Of a stretch of DNA of 64,000 nt, positions 1-9,747 are shown in pieces. Every line of letters begins with the position of its first letter. Position 1 is the first letter of the stretch. Under the pieces are notes generated by a model. The model did not search any database. It saw only the letters and a list, made by a program, of their open reading frames with translations, and had not been told where the DNA came from. The stretch spans positions 1-64,000 of the forward strand of contig NZ_FXTY01000005.1 of the NCBI RefSeq assembly GCF_900182745.1, read 5' to 3'. The translations under genes were made by a program, and so were the position numbers. Source of the DNA: Shimia sagamensis. GTDB taxonomy: Bacteria; Pseudomonadota; Alphaproteobacteria; Rhodobacterales; Rhodobacteraceae.

Positions 1-656
1 TTCACGGTGTCTTTGGTGTGCAAAAGCGCGGCATCAGTGTTGGACTTGAGTGCAGTTTTGCGGCCGCCACGTGGGGCAGAGTCCGCAGTGATCACCACTT
101 TGGCGTCACAGCCGTTGATCCGTGCAGCCAAAGCATCCGGAGAGAAGCCGGCAAACACAATCGAGTGGATCGCGCCGATGCGGGCGCAGGCCAGCATCGC
201 ATAAGCCGCCTCGGGGATCATTGGCAGGTAGATGACAACACGGTCGCCTTTGCGCACGCCCATCTCTTCAAGCACATTGGCAAAGCGGCACACACGGCGG
301 TGCAGATCGGCATAGGTGATCGACTGGGCCGGCTCGTTGGGATCATCCGGTTCAAAGATGATCGCGGCCTGATTGCCCCGGGTTTCCAGATGGCGGTCAA
401 TACAGTTGGCGGCGACGTTCAGCGTGCCGTCTTCAAACCATTTGATGTCCACATTGCCCGGTGCAAAGGAGGTGTTTTTCACCTTGGTGTAAGGCTTGAT
501 CCAATCCACACGCTGACCATGCTCGCGCCAAAACGCCTCAGGATCAGACATAGAGGCCGCGTACATCTCAGTGTATGTGGCGGTATCAATATGTGCGTCT
601 TTTGTTAGCTCTGCGGATGGCAACGAGCTGGCGGATACATTGGTGTCCAACGACAT
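1..656 (-). CDS. acs: acetyl-CoA synthetase (5' part only)
   Basis: This is the N-terminal 218 residues of an AMP-forming acetate-CoA ligase; the gene runs off the left edge of the window. The enzyme activates acetate with ATP and CoA in the cytoplasm. The translation starts [10 protein letters not shown] and shows the family's N-terminal pattern: an [11 protein letters not shown] segment near residue 42, [17 protein letters not shown] near 73-89, then the ANL-type stretch [22 protein letters not shown] and [14 protein letters not shown]. The ATP-binding core and the C-terminal lid lie outside the window. The ATG at 656 is preceded by GGAGG at a good distance, which fixes the start. It faces the porin operon from a 369-bp gap. 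Confidence 0.95.
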   Translation of the reverse strand, partial: MSLDTNVSASSLPSAELTKDAHIDTATYTEMYAASMSDPEAFWREHGQRVDWIKPYTKVKNTSFAPGNVDIKWFEDGTLNVAANCIDRHLETRGNQAAIIFEPDDPNEPAQSITYADLHRRVCRFANVLEEMGVRKGDRVVIYLPMIPEAAYAMLACARIGAIHSIVFAGFSPDALAARINGCDAKVVITADSAPRGGRKTALKSNTDAALLHTKDTV

Positions 657-1025
657 GAAGGCTCCTCCCTCGGTCAATAACTCTAAAAACTCCTCACTCA
701 AGCCAATTGGCTCAAGACCCCGAGGACAGAATAGGGCTTTGTGAAAACAAGGGAACAAAGCACGGAAATAAAACAGAAAACCTGTAAAGATATTTCCGGC
801 CAACCCATCTTCTTTGTAAATTTTTTTGTGCCCATCACAAGAAGTCCCCTATTTTTATGGGCTTGTTTAGGTTTCGTTAATGCCTTGAAACGCCTGTATA
901 TTGGCACCCGCACCTACTGCGAGCGCTAACATCCACTTTTTGAAGGTGTGACATTTTGTTCCGGTCAAAATCCCCGGAAACAGGCCGTGAACTCAAAACG
1001 CCGACTCACGATGAAAACAATCAGA
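657..1025. other. intergenic region upstream of acs
   Basis: I see no gene in this 369-bp stretch. It must hold the acs promoter on the minus strand. A perfect 12-bp palindrome AGCCAATTGGCT lies at 701-712, about 45 nt upstream of the acs start codon, and could be an operator, but nothing else supports this. Short open frames here lack a ribosome site and family resemblance. Confidence 0.5.
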
Positions 1026-2222
1026 TCAGAAAACCAGCCGCGTCCGCAGCCCCAACACAGTGACAGTGCCCAAGCCCGAGTTGTCCAGCGGGTTGTCGAT
1101 CACTTGAATAGACGGTGTGATTTGCAGCCCTGATGAAATCGAGAAACGGTAAAACAGCTCCGCTGTAAATTGCGCCTGGGTCGAGGTCGCACTCTCCGCC
1201 CAGTTCAAACCAAGGCCTGCCGCATCCGTGTTGCGTCCATAGTAGGCCAAGCCGGTGGACAGTGAGCGCTTGTAGAGCCCGGTGCCTTTGTCGGCAACGC
1301 CGGCACGCACAAACGGAAGCCATTTATTGTCCACAAACCAAGCCGCCGAAAAACTGGCGCCATAGTCTTCGGCGCGCGCTTTATTGGCGTCGCCATCAAT
1401 GTGCCAAAGTGCCAAATGCACGTTGTCAAAATAAATTCGGTCTCGCGCACTGGTAAGACCAACTTCCAAGCTCTTGAACAGCTTGCCATGGTCAAACACA
1501 TCAAACCCCGGATCAGACGGATCTGCGTTGGCATCAGCCACGCTACCCACGGCGTAGACCTTATCCCCAAGCCACACGCCGCCCGCCAATCCCAAGCCGG
1601 GATTTGGCGCGTTGATTGTTGGATTTGTGTTAAATGACAGGTTCTGGAAGGCAGAATAGGGGCTCACCGCGCCGTAGATGTCCAAGAAGTCCGTCACATC
1701 AATCTGACCGGCTTGAAAACTCCAGCCGCCTTCCGGCGCGCGCTGCGTCCAGAACAGGTTGGTCAGCAAGGTGCCGTTGTCATTAAACGCGGTGCCCGGC
1801 ATGAAGGTTGCTCCCGCCGCAAACCCAAGGTTCTGCGGCGCCACATCGGTGTAGGCATGCCGATGCTCCAGCTTGAACGTCAGACTGCCGTTCTCTGTGG
1901 CTGCCCAATTGCCGTAAAACCGGAACATGCCACCGGCGGCGCTGTCCTCCACCACATCCATGTTGCTCCATTGCCCCAGCGCAAGGTAGTCAAAGTTGAA
2001 CTTGAAGCCGCTCTCCGCAAGCCCATCCTTCCAGGCAAACCACCCAGGTGCCACATTGCGCGGAAAATCAGAGCGCATCTGCGGATCGGTCAGCCCATCT
2101 CCCGGCTCCAGATCTGCCGCCACCGAGGAAGGGCCGGACAGCCCGCCTGATTGAGCCCTAGCGTCACTAACAATTGCCGCCGCACTCATCAGCCCCATAA
2201 ATATGTATTTGCAGATTGTCAT
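1026..2222 (-). CDS. OprB-type carbohydrate-selective porin
   Basis: This 398-aa outer-membrane beta-barrel protein probably lets small solutes enter the periplasm. It begins with a signal peptide (MTICKYIFMGLMSAAAIVSD, cleavage after ARA). After that come alternating amphipathic strands, the segment GWFAWKDGLAESGFKFNFDY, and a C-terminus ending in LRTRLVF with a terminal phenylalanine, as expected for Bam-dependent barrels. The general pattern fits OprB-like porins. The ATG at 2222 is preceded by GGAGG; the frame stays open 43 codons further upstream, but that part overlaps the previous gene and has no signal peptide. It is the third gene of a run with the outer-membrane protein and the amidohydrolase upstream, 17 bp after the former. 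Confidence 0.8.
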   Translation of the reverse strand: MTICKYIFMGLMSAAAIVSDARAQSGGLSGPSSVAADLEPGDGLTDPQMRSDFPRNVAPGWFAWKDGLAESGFKFNFDYLALGQWSNMDVVEDSAAGGMFRFYGNWAATENGSLTFKLEHRHAYTDVAPQNLGFAAGATFMPGTAFNDNGTLLTNLFWTQRAPEGGWSFQAGQIDVTDFLDIYGAVSPYSAFQNLSFNTNPTINAPNPGLGLAGGVWLGDKVYAVGSVADANADPSDPGFDVFDHGKLFKSLEVGLTSARDRIYFDNVHLALWHIDGDANKARAEDYGASFSAAWFVDNKWLPFVRAGVADKGTGLYKRSLSTGLAYYGRNTDAAGLGLNWAESATSTQAQFTAELFYRFSISSGLQITPSIQVIDNPLDNSGLGTVTVLGLRTRLVF

Positions 2223-2239
2223 ACAGGCCTCCAATTCAA

Positions 2240-3112
2240 TCAGCGTATGGGCGCCAGGACCGCGGCGCGTGTCACCGCATCCACTGGCTCCGGCGGTGTT
2301 CTCTGGAACGGATTTTTCACCACTGGGCTGACCGTAAAGGTGTATGTCCACTCTTCAGCAAAGGCATCCGGCCGCACCATGTTATAATCCGCCGAAAAAT
2401 TCAGTTTCACGAGCTGCTTACCAATCGCGGCCGTTTTGGAAAGTGAAAGTTGGAGTGGCACGGTCCACGCATCGCCCGACGGCGCATTCCAATCATAACT
2501 CATGGTTGGACCTGTGCCGATCAACCAACCTTCACCAAGGCTGTAAAACAGGAAATACTGCAAGGACGAGAGAGACATATCCGGCCCATTGCCCCCCACT
2601 TTTTCGTTGTGAAAGGGAAACACTCCCCAAACACCCCAATCCGTTGTCCGCACCGCCAAAGCACTTGGCCCCAGCAACCAATTGTCAGACGACGCGGCAC
2701 TGCCCGTTGGGATAGACCCAACAACCCCGGCCCCAAATGTCCAGCCCTCGCCACTCCATGAATAAAGCAAATCATAGGGAATATCGCCCCAAGAGTTGCG
2801 CGTCGATATCCCACCACTGCTCACGCTTGGCTGATCCCAAACATAGCTGAACGCCGGACGGAATATCAGATTGTTGCCGTTTGGAAGGATAAACGGCAGT
2901 ACGGGCTGGAACGTCAATGTTGTGCTGTTCTGGTCGTCCGCCCCGGCAAGAGTGCCATCAAAACTGCGATATTCCAGCTTAAAATTCATCGTCGCATTTG
3001 CGGCCCCGGGATTGGACAGCTCTTTGGCCAGGTCATCAATATTTGGCCCGACCTGCGCAGAAGGCGACGTGCCTGCAAGGCACCCAATTAGGGACAAAAC
3101 TGGACACCGCAT
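2240..3112 (-). CDS. outer-membrane transporter-like protein
   Basis: This 290-aa secreted protein resembles the outer-membrane family often labelled 'transporter' or, misleadingly, 'neuromedin U'. The supporting segments are LAKELSNPGAANATMNFKLE near residue 30, TLTFQPVLPFIL, then repeated Trp/Tyr-rich strands such as WTFGAGVVGSIPTGSAAS and GEGWLIGTGPTMSYDW. The N-terminus MRCPVLSLIGC has a hydrophobic stretch and a lipobox-like LIGC; it may be a lipoprotein or an ordinary signal peptide. I chose the ATG at 3112 because GTGGAG precedes it by 8 nt. It lies between the amidohydrolase (75 bp upstream) and the OprB-like porin, and probably shares their transcript. The substrate is unknown. Confidence 0.65.
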   Translation of the reverse strand: MRCPVLSLIGCLAGTSPSAQVGPNIDDLAKELSNPGAANATMNFKLEYRSFDGTLAGADDQNSTTLTFQPVLPFILPNGNNLIFRPAFSYVWDQPSVSSGGISTRNSWGDIPYDLLYSWSGEGWTFGAGVVGSIPTGSAASSDNWLLGPSALAVRTTDWGVWGVFPFHNEKVGGNGPDMSLSSLQYFLFYSLGEGWLIGTGPTMSYDWNAPSGDAWTVPLQLSLSKTAAIGKQLVKLNFSADYNMVRPDAFAEEWTYTFTVSPVVKNPFQRTPPEPVDAVTRAAVLAPIR

Positions 3113-3187
3113 ATGTGAGCTCCACGTCCAAGGGATTGCGAGGTTACGTCCTTGGGGGCAGAGCCAGAAAGCTCCGCCCACAAAAGC

Positions 3188-4573
3188 TTAGTTCAGGGTG
3201 TTTTTGTAGATCACGCCGTCTTTCATGATGACACGCAAGGTTTCCGGGCTCTCGGGGCGCGGATCCGCCCCAAACCATTTGTCACCAGTCCCAACGACGG
3301 AAAAGTCGTCCAGCGGATTGCCGTCCATGAGCAGGATATCCGCATATGCACCTTCCTCGATCACCCCCAACTTACCTTCAGTGTACGGGTTCGTGAAATC
3401 CCCCGACAAACCAACAAGCTCACCGCCCACAGATGTCATCGTCACCATCGACGTGTATGGTCCGAAGAAATCATTGTTCAGCTTTTTCTCGTAAGCAATC
3501 TGAATATTACAGGCAGAAACGGAGCCCACGCAATCGGTTTGAAACGCGCGCTTGACAGGGCATTTCTGCATATTTGGAATGTAGTCGGCAAACGTCGCAG
3601 AGGCTGATTTTGCCTTCGCCAAACTGCTTGGCACATTGGCAACTGCAGGAATGCTGAGCAGACCGGGATCAAATGCTGTGAGGTTGGTGGTGATGAAGGC
3701 GCCTTTGGCGTTCATCACTTCTGCGATCTCGCAATCAAACGAGAAGCCATGTTCGATCGACATCACGCCAGCTTCCAGCGCGCTAAGGATCGCCTCTTTG
3801 CGATAAGAGTGTGCCATCACATAACTGCCATACTCCTTGGCCACCTGCACCGCAGCCTCAATTTCTTCCGGCGATCCGGCCAGCAACTGCCATGGATCAA
3901 ACGCCGAGACCACGCCGCCTGATTGCATGTATTTGATCTGGGTTGCCCCCATGCGAAAATTATTGCGGCCAAACATTTGAACTTCCGCTGCGCTGTCCGC
4001 TTGCTGCGCCAGGTTCAACCGTCCCATATTGGTCGACAGTCCTGGAGGGGCTGTGAAGTTCGCAAAATCTGCATGACCACCACGGGTGCCAATAAACGCC
4101 GCTGAAGGATAATATCTCGGGCCAAGGATTTGTCCGCTATCAATTGCTCGGCGCAGGCCGGCATTGCCGCCACCGGCATCTCGCACCGTCGTAAATCCCT
4201 GCATCAGATACATCTCTGCCATCAGCGTCCCGTGGATGGCAAAATCTTCCCACGTGGTGTTGGTTTCCATCGCTGGTAGGCTTGGTCCCATCAACATCAG
4301 ATGGGCGTGGCCTTCGACAAACCCCGGCGTCAATGTGCGCCCGCCGCCATCAATCACCGTCGCATCTGGCGCATCAATCGTCTCCGTACTCACGGCTTTG
4401 ATGAGATTACCTTCAACCAGTACCGATGCGTTTTCAATCCGCGCTTCGTTAATGCCATCGAACACATGGACATTGGTAAAAAGCGTTTGTGGCACAGCAT
4501 CTTGTGCAACAAGGGTCGTGGCAAACATCCCGACAACAGTAGACATGATTCCTGATAAAAAACGGTTAGACAT
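3188..4573 (-). CDS. secreted metal-dependent amidohydrolase
   Basis: This 461-aa protein belongs to the amidohydrolase superfamily, in the group of imidazolonepropionase/prolidase-like metal hydrolases. Visible metal and catalytic residues are the HxH pair (VEGHAHLM, His89 and His91), a lysine in QIKYMQSGG, histidines in YVMAHSYR and MSIEHGFS, and the aspartate in RAFQTDCVG. The C-terminal composite domain is marked by LGVIEEGAYADILLMDGNPL. An N-terminal signal peptide (MSNRFLSG to LVAQ) sends it to the periplasm. The ATG at 4573 replaces a longer open frame because it starts the signal peptide and has GGGAG upstream. Two outer-membrane proteins follow it and an AraC-type gene is divergent, which suggests an uptake-and-hydrolysis unit for an unknown amide or ester. 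Confidence 0.82.
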   Translation of the reverse strand: MSNRFLSGIMSTVVGMFATTLVAQDAVPQTLFTNVHVFDGINEARIENASVLVEGNLIKAVSTETIDAPDATVIDGGGRTLTPGFVEGHAHLMLMGPSLPAMETNTTWEDFAIHGTLMAEMYLMQGFTTVRDAGGGNAGLRRAIDSGQILGPRYYPSAAFIGTRGGHADFANFTAPPGLSTNMGRLNLAQQADSAAEVQMFGRNNFRMGATQIKYMQSGGVVSAFDPWQLLAGSPEEIEAAVQVAKEYGSYVMAHSYRKEAILSALEAGVMSIEHGFSFDCEIAEVMNAKGAFITTNLTAFDPGLLSIPAVANVPSSLAKAKSASATFADYIPNMQKCPVKRAFQTDCVGSVSACNIQIAYEKKLNNDFFGPYTSMVTMTSVGGELVGLSGDFTNPYTEGKLGVIEEGAYADILLMDGNPLDDFSVVGTGDKWFGADPRPESPETLRVIMKDGVIYKNTLN

Positions 4574-4628
4574 AATTGCGCTCCCAAATAAAATCTCTTC
4601 GATACTACTTCTGCGTGTCGCGAAAAAC

Positions 4629-4674
4629 CGGCCACTTTCGGTCTCTTTTTGCCCAGCGATCAAAAAAGTGGCCG
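4629..4674. promoter_or_regulatory. inverted repeat between amidohydrolase and AraC gene
   Basis: A perfect 10-bp inverted repeat, CGGCCACTTT at 4629-4638 and AAAGTGGCCG at 4665-4674, is separated by 26 nt. It lies in the only gap between the divergent amidohydrolase operon and the AraC-type regulator. A related ACTGGCC element follows near 4690. This is a candidate binding site for the regulator. Confidence 0.45.
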
Positions 4675-4730
4675 ACAAATACAGCAAAACTGGCCTAAAA
4701 GTGACAATGTAACAATCTGGACTTCAGCCA

Positions 4731-5732
4731 ATGCCCACCAAAGATGACGGCTTCATCAAAGCGCAACTGTTGCGCCCTTTTGTGAACCTCGCACAAGCCC
4801 GCGGCCACAACGTGACATCGGTCCTCAAGACGTTTGGCGTTTCTCCCGAAAATCTGCATGATCCCCAAAAGGCCCTGCATGCTGAGATCATCTATGGGTT
4901 GACCAACATGCTCGCGAGCAAATCCGGCGACCCATACTTTGGATACCATGTCGCAGAAACCGTCTCTTTCAAAGACTGGCTCCCCACTCAGGATGCCTTT
5001 GCGCATGCCCGGACTATTGGCGATTTTTACACGCGCTTCCTGCTCAGTGTCCCTCAACAGGCCAGTTCCGTACGTCACAAGCTCACGGTCAGCACATTAA
5101 ATGCCACCTATTTGGTTGACCGAACCGTCCAGACTCATCAACCGCCACTTCAGGTCGAAGGTTTTGGGATGGGCCTCCACATCCGGACCTTGCAACACCT
5201 TGCATCAGACCATTGGCAGCCAGCGATGGTCACGATGGAAACCCCTTTTCCTGAGGCCCTTCCGGCCATGCAAACTGGCATCCAGATCAAACGCGCAGCC
5301 ATCTCAGGTCTGGCCCTCTCATTCCCAAGCACATGGCTCACTCTCTCAATCCACGCGCAAGGCGCCCCCCAAAACAACACTCCTGCGCCACATAGGCAAG
5401 ATCTCTCAATCATTAGCGCTCTGCGCACGGCCGCTCGCCCGCATTTATCTGACCGCACACGCACACTCGACGACCACGCTCTGGCACTAGGCATTGCGCC
5501 TTCGCGCTTGAAAGCTTCCCTCCTGTCGCAGAACACAACTTTGGCCCGTGAGCTGAAGCGCCTGCGCATCGATGTCGCCAAAGAGATGTTTGTCAGTTCG
5601 GACCAAACTGTCGCCTCAGTGGCGCATGCCTTGGGATACACAGACCAATCGCATTTTGCCCGCTTCTTCCGGTCGCAAACCGGCCAATCTCCCCGTCAGT
5701 TTCGCACCCAGTCCAGCAAGTCGGCCCCTTAA
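4731..5732 (+). CDS. AraC family transcriptional regulator
   Basis: This 333-aa protein has an N-terminal sensing domain of the type that precedes many AraC regulators of about 330 residues. Its C-terminal DNA-binding region (about residues 230-330) carries the AraC signature: LARELKRLRIDVAKEMF, then VASVAHALGYTDQSHFARFF and GQSPRQFR. It is transcribed away from the secreted amidohydrolase and two outer-membrane proteins, so local control of that operon is the natural inference. The ribosome site before the ATG at 4731 is weak. The ligand cannot be told from sequence. Confidence 0.88.
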   Translation: MPTKDDGFIKAQLLRPFVNLAQARGHNVTSVLKTFGVSPENLHDPQKALHAEIIYGLTNMLASKSGDPYFGYHVAETVSFKDWLPTQDAFAHARTIGDFYTRFLLSVPQQASSVRHKLTVSTLNATYLVDRTVQTHQPPLQVEGFGMGLHIRTLQHLASDHWQPAMVTMETPFPEALPAMQTGIQIKRAAISGLALSFPSTWLTLSIHAQGAPQNNTPAPHRQDLSIISALRTAARPHLSDRTRTLDDHALALGIAPSRLKASLLSQNTTLARELKRLRIDVAKEMFVSSDQTVASVAHALGYTDQSHFARFFRSQTGQSPRQFRTQSSKSAP

Positions 5733-5901
5733 AACAGCAGATACAGCCAAATCTGTGCCTCCTTCCCCTCACCCGGTTGCAATTGGCCCTCAAATGGTTT
5801 CAGGATTTGACCATTACGCGCCACTCAGGCAATTAAACAGAAATCGCATTCTTGTGCAGGCTGACAACCGCCGCACCACCTACAGAAGACAGAAAGACAC
5901 C

Positions 5902-7215
5902 ATGGAACAGTCTATCCCTCTGACGCACCTCCCCGAAAATACGCTTTATGGTGAGGGTGACGTGTTTGTTCTCTTTGGCGAACTCTTTGGTCGCGGCTAC
6001 GCCACTGGCTTAATCGACGCTGCCAAAGCCGCCGGTATGGCCGTTGTTGGTATCACGGTTGGTCGCCGCGAAGATGACGGCAGTCTGCGCGCCTTGACCA
6101 ACGAAGAGCTGGCTCAGGCGGAAGACAATCTTGGCGGCAAGATCATCAATATCCCGCTGATGGCCGGCTTTGACATGGACGCACCAGTCGGCGGCGAGAC
6201 CCCAACCGACATGCTCAAAGCGATGACGTTGGACAATTGGCAAGAGTTCAAACTTGACTGGGACAAGGTCGACACCTGTCGCGAGATTGGCACCGCCCGT
6301 TTCACTGGTGCTCTGAAAGAGGTTATGGGCGAGCTCGCTGGGCACATTCCTGCTGGTAAAAACGTGCACTTTGCCCACACCATGGCTGGCGGCATCCCGC
6401 GTGCGAAGGCTTTCCTGGCCATCGCCAACCGTATCTACAAAGGCCGTGGCGCCCGCCACATTTCTTCCCAAGCTCTGTTGGACGCTGACCTCGGCAAGCT
6501 GATCCTGCAAAACTTTGACGAAGTCACCGCCAACAGCTTTGGCCACTTGCTGGAGCACAGTGCCGAACTGCGCGCCAAAATCGAAGCGGACGGCGGCCAA
6601 GTGCGTTACTCCGCATATGGCTATCACGGCACCCGCGTACTGATTGGCGGCGAGTACACGTGGCAAACCTACACCAGCTATACGCAGGGTTATGCCAAAA
6701 TGCATCTGGAGCAGTTTGCACAAAAAGCTTGGGACAATGGCGTGAAAGCCACCGTCTTCAACTGCCCGGAAATCCGCACCAATTCCTCGGATGTTTTTGC
6801 CGGAATCGAGCTGTCTTTGCTGCCCCTTCTGGAAGCTCTGCGCCACGAAGGTGGCGGTGCGTGGGTCGACGCACTTTGGGCAGAATGCCAGGGCCTGCTG
6901 AAAGACGACGTGACGCTCGAAAGCGTGCTGTTGACCGTGCAGGACTATCAGCAAAGCGACGCGATGCAGCCATTCTACAACTTCACCGCCTGGCCAATGG
7001 CCAATTCCGCGGATCAGGTCGACATGACCGTCGGCACTTCGCAGGACATCGTGGCCCTGCACAGCAACCGCAAGGTTCTGGTCAGCGATGTGCTCAGCCA
7101 ACACGTGGTCAACGCCACCGGCGCACTGATCTTTGGATCTGCAGACGACCCAGACGGTCCGGTTCTGTGGCTCGACCACGACATGGTCGCTCAGCACTTG
7201 ATCAAAGTGAACTAA
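5902..7215 (+). CDS. Rossmann-type protein, possible FabMG-family enoyl-ACP reductase
   Basis: This 437-aa protein starts at the ATG at 5902; the open frame upstream overlaps the AraC gene and is not likely coding. Near residues 18-50 it has a hydrophobic strand followed by a glycine-rich turn and helix, FGELFGRGYATGLIDAA, then VVGITVGRRED, which looks like a dinucleotide-binding fold. Later conserved-looking parts are HFAHTMAGGIPRAK and SAYGYHGTRVLIGGEY. From memory it resembles the family labelled FabMG (enoyl-ACP reductase found in metagenomes), but I cannot check this; a general SDR-like oxidoreductase is the safer call. A clear terminator follows. It has its own leader and is probably monocistronic. 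Confidence 0.5.
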   Translation: MEQSIPLTHLPENTLYGEGDVFVLFGELFGRGYATGLIDAAKAAGMAVVGITVGRREDDGSLRALTNEELAQAEDNLGGKIINIPLMAGFDMDAPVGGETPTDMLKAMTLDNWQEFKLDWDKVDTCREIGTARFTGALKEVMGELAGHIPAGKNVHFAHTMAGGIPRAKAFLAIANRIYKGRGARHISSQALLDADLGKLILQNFDEVTANSFGHLLEHSAELRAKIEADGGQVRYSAYGYHGTRVLIGGEYTWQTYTSYTQGYAKMHLEQFAQKAWDNGVKATVFNCPEIRTNSSDVFAGIELSLLPLLEALRHEGGGAWVDALWAECQGLLKDDVTLESVLLTVQDYQQSDAMQPFYNFTAWPMANSADQVDMTVGTSQDIVALHSNRKVLVSDVLSQHVVNATGALIFGSADDPDGPVLWLDHDMVAQHLIKVN

Positions 7216-7236
7216 TCATTTTGACATCGTAACTTC

Positions 7237-7269
7237 AAAAGCCCCGGCGCATCGCGCTGGGGCTTTTTG
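7237..7269 (+). terminator. rho-independent terminator
   Basis: A GC-rich hairpin, AAAGCCCCGGCGC / GCGCTGGGGCTTT with the loop ATC, is followed directly by a T run. It lies about 20 nt after the stop codon of the 437-aa reductase-like gene. Confidence 0.85.
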
Positions 7270-7440
7270 CTTTCCAGACAGCGCCTTGCCGCACTCCAAG
7301 TTTTAAGGCCGCAATCAAAGTTAACTCTTGCACGTGTTAACCAGTCCCTCCAATCCCGCTTCAGGCCCCGGCGCGGAAAAGGTAGTTCAAATTATTACCA
7401 AATGATTAACGAATGCACTCAAGGACGCGAGGGTCACGAT

Positions 7441-7944
7441 ATGAAAAATGAGATTGCAAAAGCATATCGCATATTGGGCGTGACACCTGAGGTCAGCGAC
7501 AAAGAAATGCGCTCAGCCTGGCGCAAGCTGGTGCGCAGTTACCACCCGGACCTTGCCCGCACCGATCCTGAGGCCGCCTCCCGCCGTATGGGCGAGATCA
7601 ACGCCGCCTATGACGCTGTGGCGCATCATCGCTTGCAAAAAGACAAGCAGACAGAAGTCAAAAAGCACCGCCGCTCTAGACCACAGCCCCAACGCACGGC
7701 ACGGCCCGACCAAAGCAAGCAGCGACATCGCAACTCTAGCGCTGACCAAACGCATCGTACCGAAAAGGCCAAGCAAGAGCCTCAGCAGGACCAATCTCCA
7801 AAACGCGAAAACCTGCCCAAGCGTCGCGTCTTTCGCAGCCCTCAGGAACAACGCTTGATTGACGCCGCTTGCGCCATTTTTGAAGAAACCCGCAAAAGCC
7901 TGAACGCTGCCGCCCAAGCTCCAACTTTTTCGGCCTGCCGCTAA
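7441..7944 (+). CDS. small J-domain (DnaJ-like) protein
   Basis: This 167-aa protein has an N-terminal J domain of about 65 residues: AYRILGVTPEVSDKEMRSAW, the HPD motif at residues 35-37 (YHPDLAR), and a third helix ending AAYDAVAHHR. The rest is a Lys/Arg/Gln/Ser-rich linker without visible structure, then a short C-terminal segment RRVFRSPQEQRLIDAACAIF that may bind a client. There is no Gly/Phe region and no zinc centre, so it is not DnaJ itself but a partner that stimulates a DnaK-type ATPase. The ATG at 7441 has GAGGG upstream; an alternative ATG at 7402 has a poorer site. Confidence 0.8.
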   Translation: MKNEIAKAYRILGVTPEVSDKEMRSAWRKLVRSYHPDLARTDPEAASRRMGEINAAYDAVAHHRLQKDKQTEVKKHRRSRPQPQRTARPDQSKQRHRNSSADQTHRTEKAKQEPQQDQSPKRENLPKRRVFRSPQEQRLIDAACAIFEETRKSLNAAAQAPTFSACR

Positions 7945-8009
7945 CGTTCGAGGATGTAACTTTAGTAGCTCCGAAAAGGTCATCGACGCCAATATCGAGC
8001 TAGCTGAAT

Positions 8010-8039
8010 GTGCCAGTTTTGCCAAAACAAAACTGGCAC
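8010..8039. terminator. stem-loop between convergent genes
   Basis: A perfect 11-bp stem, GTGCCAGTTTT / AAAACTGGCAC, with an 8-nt loop lies between the 3' ends of the J-domain gene (+) and hutU (-). There is no T tract after it on either strand, so it may be a transcript-end stabiliser or weak bidirectional terminator. Confidence 0.45.
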
Positions 8040-8073
8040 GCGGATTAGCTTCCTAGTGCAGTTGGCAGAGACT

Positions 8074-9747
8074 TCAGTGTCCCAGAATACCGGGCAAACG
8101 CAATCCATGGTCGCGGGCGCATTCTATCGCACTGTCATAGCCCGCATCCGCATGACGCCAAACACCTGACGCCGGATCATTCCACAATACCCGCTCCAAA
8201 CGTTTTGCAGCCTCAGGCGTGCCGTCCGCACAAATCACTACGCCGGAATGCTGACTAAAGCCCATGCCAACCCCGCCACCATGATGCAGGCTGACCCAAG
8301 TGGCGCCAGAGGCCGTGTTGATTAGCGCGTTCAGCAATGGCCAGTCCGACACCGCATCAGAACCATCCTTCATGGCTTCGGTCTCACGGTTTGGCGAAGC
8401 CACCGACCCACTGTCCAAATGATCGCGGCCAATCACTACGGGTGCCTTCAGTTCCCCAGACGCAACCATCTCGTTGAACATCAGCCCAGCGCGATGGCGA
8501 TCCCCCAGGCCAATCCAACAAATCCGCGCCGGCAGGCCCTGGAACGCGATCCGCTCGCGCGCCATGTCGAGCCAATCGTGCAGATGGGTGTTCTCCGGGA
8601 ACAGTTTCTTCATTGCCTCGTCAGTTTTGTAGATATCCTCCGGATCGCCAGACAAAGCGGCCCAACGGAACGGGCCGACACCCTTGCAGAACAGCGGGCG
8701 AATGTAAGCGGGTACAAATCCCGGGAAGGCAAAGGCGTTTTCCAGCCCTTCTTCCAGAGCCATTTGGCGGATGTTGTTGCCGTAATCCACGGTTGGCACA
8801 CCATCTTCATGGAAGGCCACCATTGCCGCAACCTGCACCTTCATGCTCGCACGCGCAGCCTTTTCCACATCTTTTGGCGCGCTTTCAGCTTTGGCCCGCC
8901 ACTCCGCCACGGTCCAGCCCTGTGGCAGATAGCCGTTGACCGGATCATGCGCCGAGGTCTGATCCGTCACAATATCCGGCCGGATGCCCCGTTTGTGAAT
9001 TTCCGGGAAGATGTCAGCTGCATTGCCAATCAGCGCAACAGATTTGGCTTCTCCTGCCTTGGTCCATCGGGCAGTCATCTCCAGCGCCTCATCGAGGTTA
9101 TCAGTCTTCTCATCGACATAGCGGGTGCGCAGGCGGAAGTCGGCGCGGGTCTCGTCACATTCCACTGCCAGACAACAGGCCCCAGCCATCACCGCCGCCA
9201 AAGGCTGCGCGCCACCCATGCCGCCAAGCCCACCTGTGAGCACCCATTTTCCGGTCAGATCACCATCATAGTGCTGACGTCCGGCCTCTACAAAAGTCTC
9301 ATAGGTACCCTGCACAATGCCTTGTGTGCCAATATAGATCCACGACCCGGCGGTCATCTGGCCGTACATCATCAAACCCTTTTTATCGAGCTCGTTGAAG
9401 TGATCCCAATTGGCCCAATGCGGCACGAGGTTTGAGTTGGCAATCAACACACGCGGCGCATCTGCGTGCGTTCTGACAACCGCCACCGGCTTGCCGGATT
9501 GCACAATAAGCGTCTCATCCCCCTCAAGATCTTTCAGAGTCTCGACGATCAAATCAAAGTCTTTCCAGGTGCGCGCCGCGCGGCCAATTCCGCCATATAC
9601 CACCAACTCATGTGGGTTTTCGGCCACATCCGGATGCAGGTTGTTCATCATCATCCGCAGCGGCGCTTCGGTCATCCAGCTTTTGGCATTCAGCTCTGTG
9701 CCTGTTGGCGGGAAAATGTCACGGGTGTTCTTGCGTGGATCGGTCAT
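8074..9747 (-). CDS. hutU: urocanate hydratase
   Basis: HutU is the second enzyme of histidine catabolism and converts urocanate to 4-imidazolone-5-propionate with a bound NAD+. The 557-aa length is typical. Diagnostic stretches are [17 protein letters not shown] near residue 48, [20 protein letters not shown] for NAD binding, and [19 protein letters not shown] near residue 400, followed by [19 protein letters not shown]. The start ATG at 9747 overlaps the hutG stop by four bases. It is the last gene of the hutIHGU operon. Confidence 0.98.
   Translation of the reverse strand: MTDPRKNTRDIFPPTGTELNAKSWMTEAPLRMMMNNLHPDVAENPHELVVYGGIGRAARTWKDFDLIVETLKDLEGDETLIVQSGKPVAVVRTHADAPRVLIANSNLVPHWANWDHFNELDKKGLMMYGQMTAGSWIYIGTQGIVQGTYETFVEAGRQHYDGDLTGKWVLTGGLGGMGGAQPLAAVMAGACCLAVECDETRADFRLRTRYVDEKTDNLDEALEMTARWTKAGEAKSVALIGNAADIFPEIHKRGIRPDIVTDQTSAHDPVNGYLPQGWTVAEWRAKAESAPKDVEKAARASMKVQVAAMVAFHEDGVPTVDYGNNIRQMALEEGLENAFAFPGFVPAYIRPLFCKGVGPFRWAALSGDPEDIYKTDEAMKKLFPENTHLHDWLDMARERIAFQGLPARICWIGLGDRHRAGLMFNEMVASGELKAPVVIGRDHLDSGSVASPNRETEAMKDGSDAVSDWPLLNALINTASGATWVSLHHGGGVGMGFSQHSGVVICADGTPEAAKRLERVLWNDPASGVWRHADAGYDSAIECARDHGLRLPGILGH

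Noticed and set aside
6010..7197. Minus-strand open frame of 395 codons
   Set aside because: It is a shadow of the 437-aa reductase-like gene, without ribosome site or recognisable domain.
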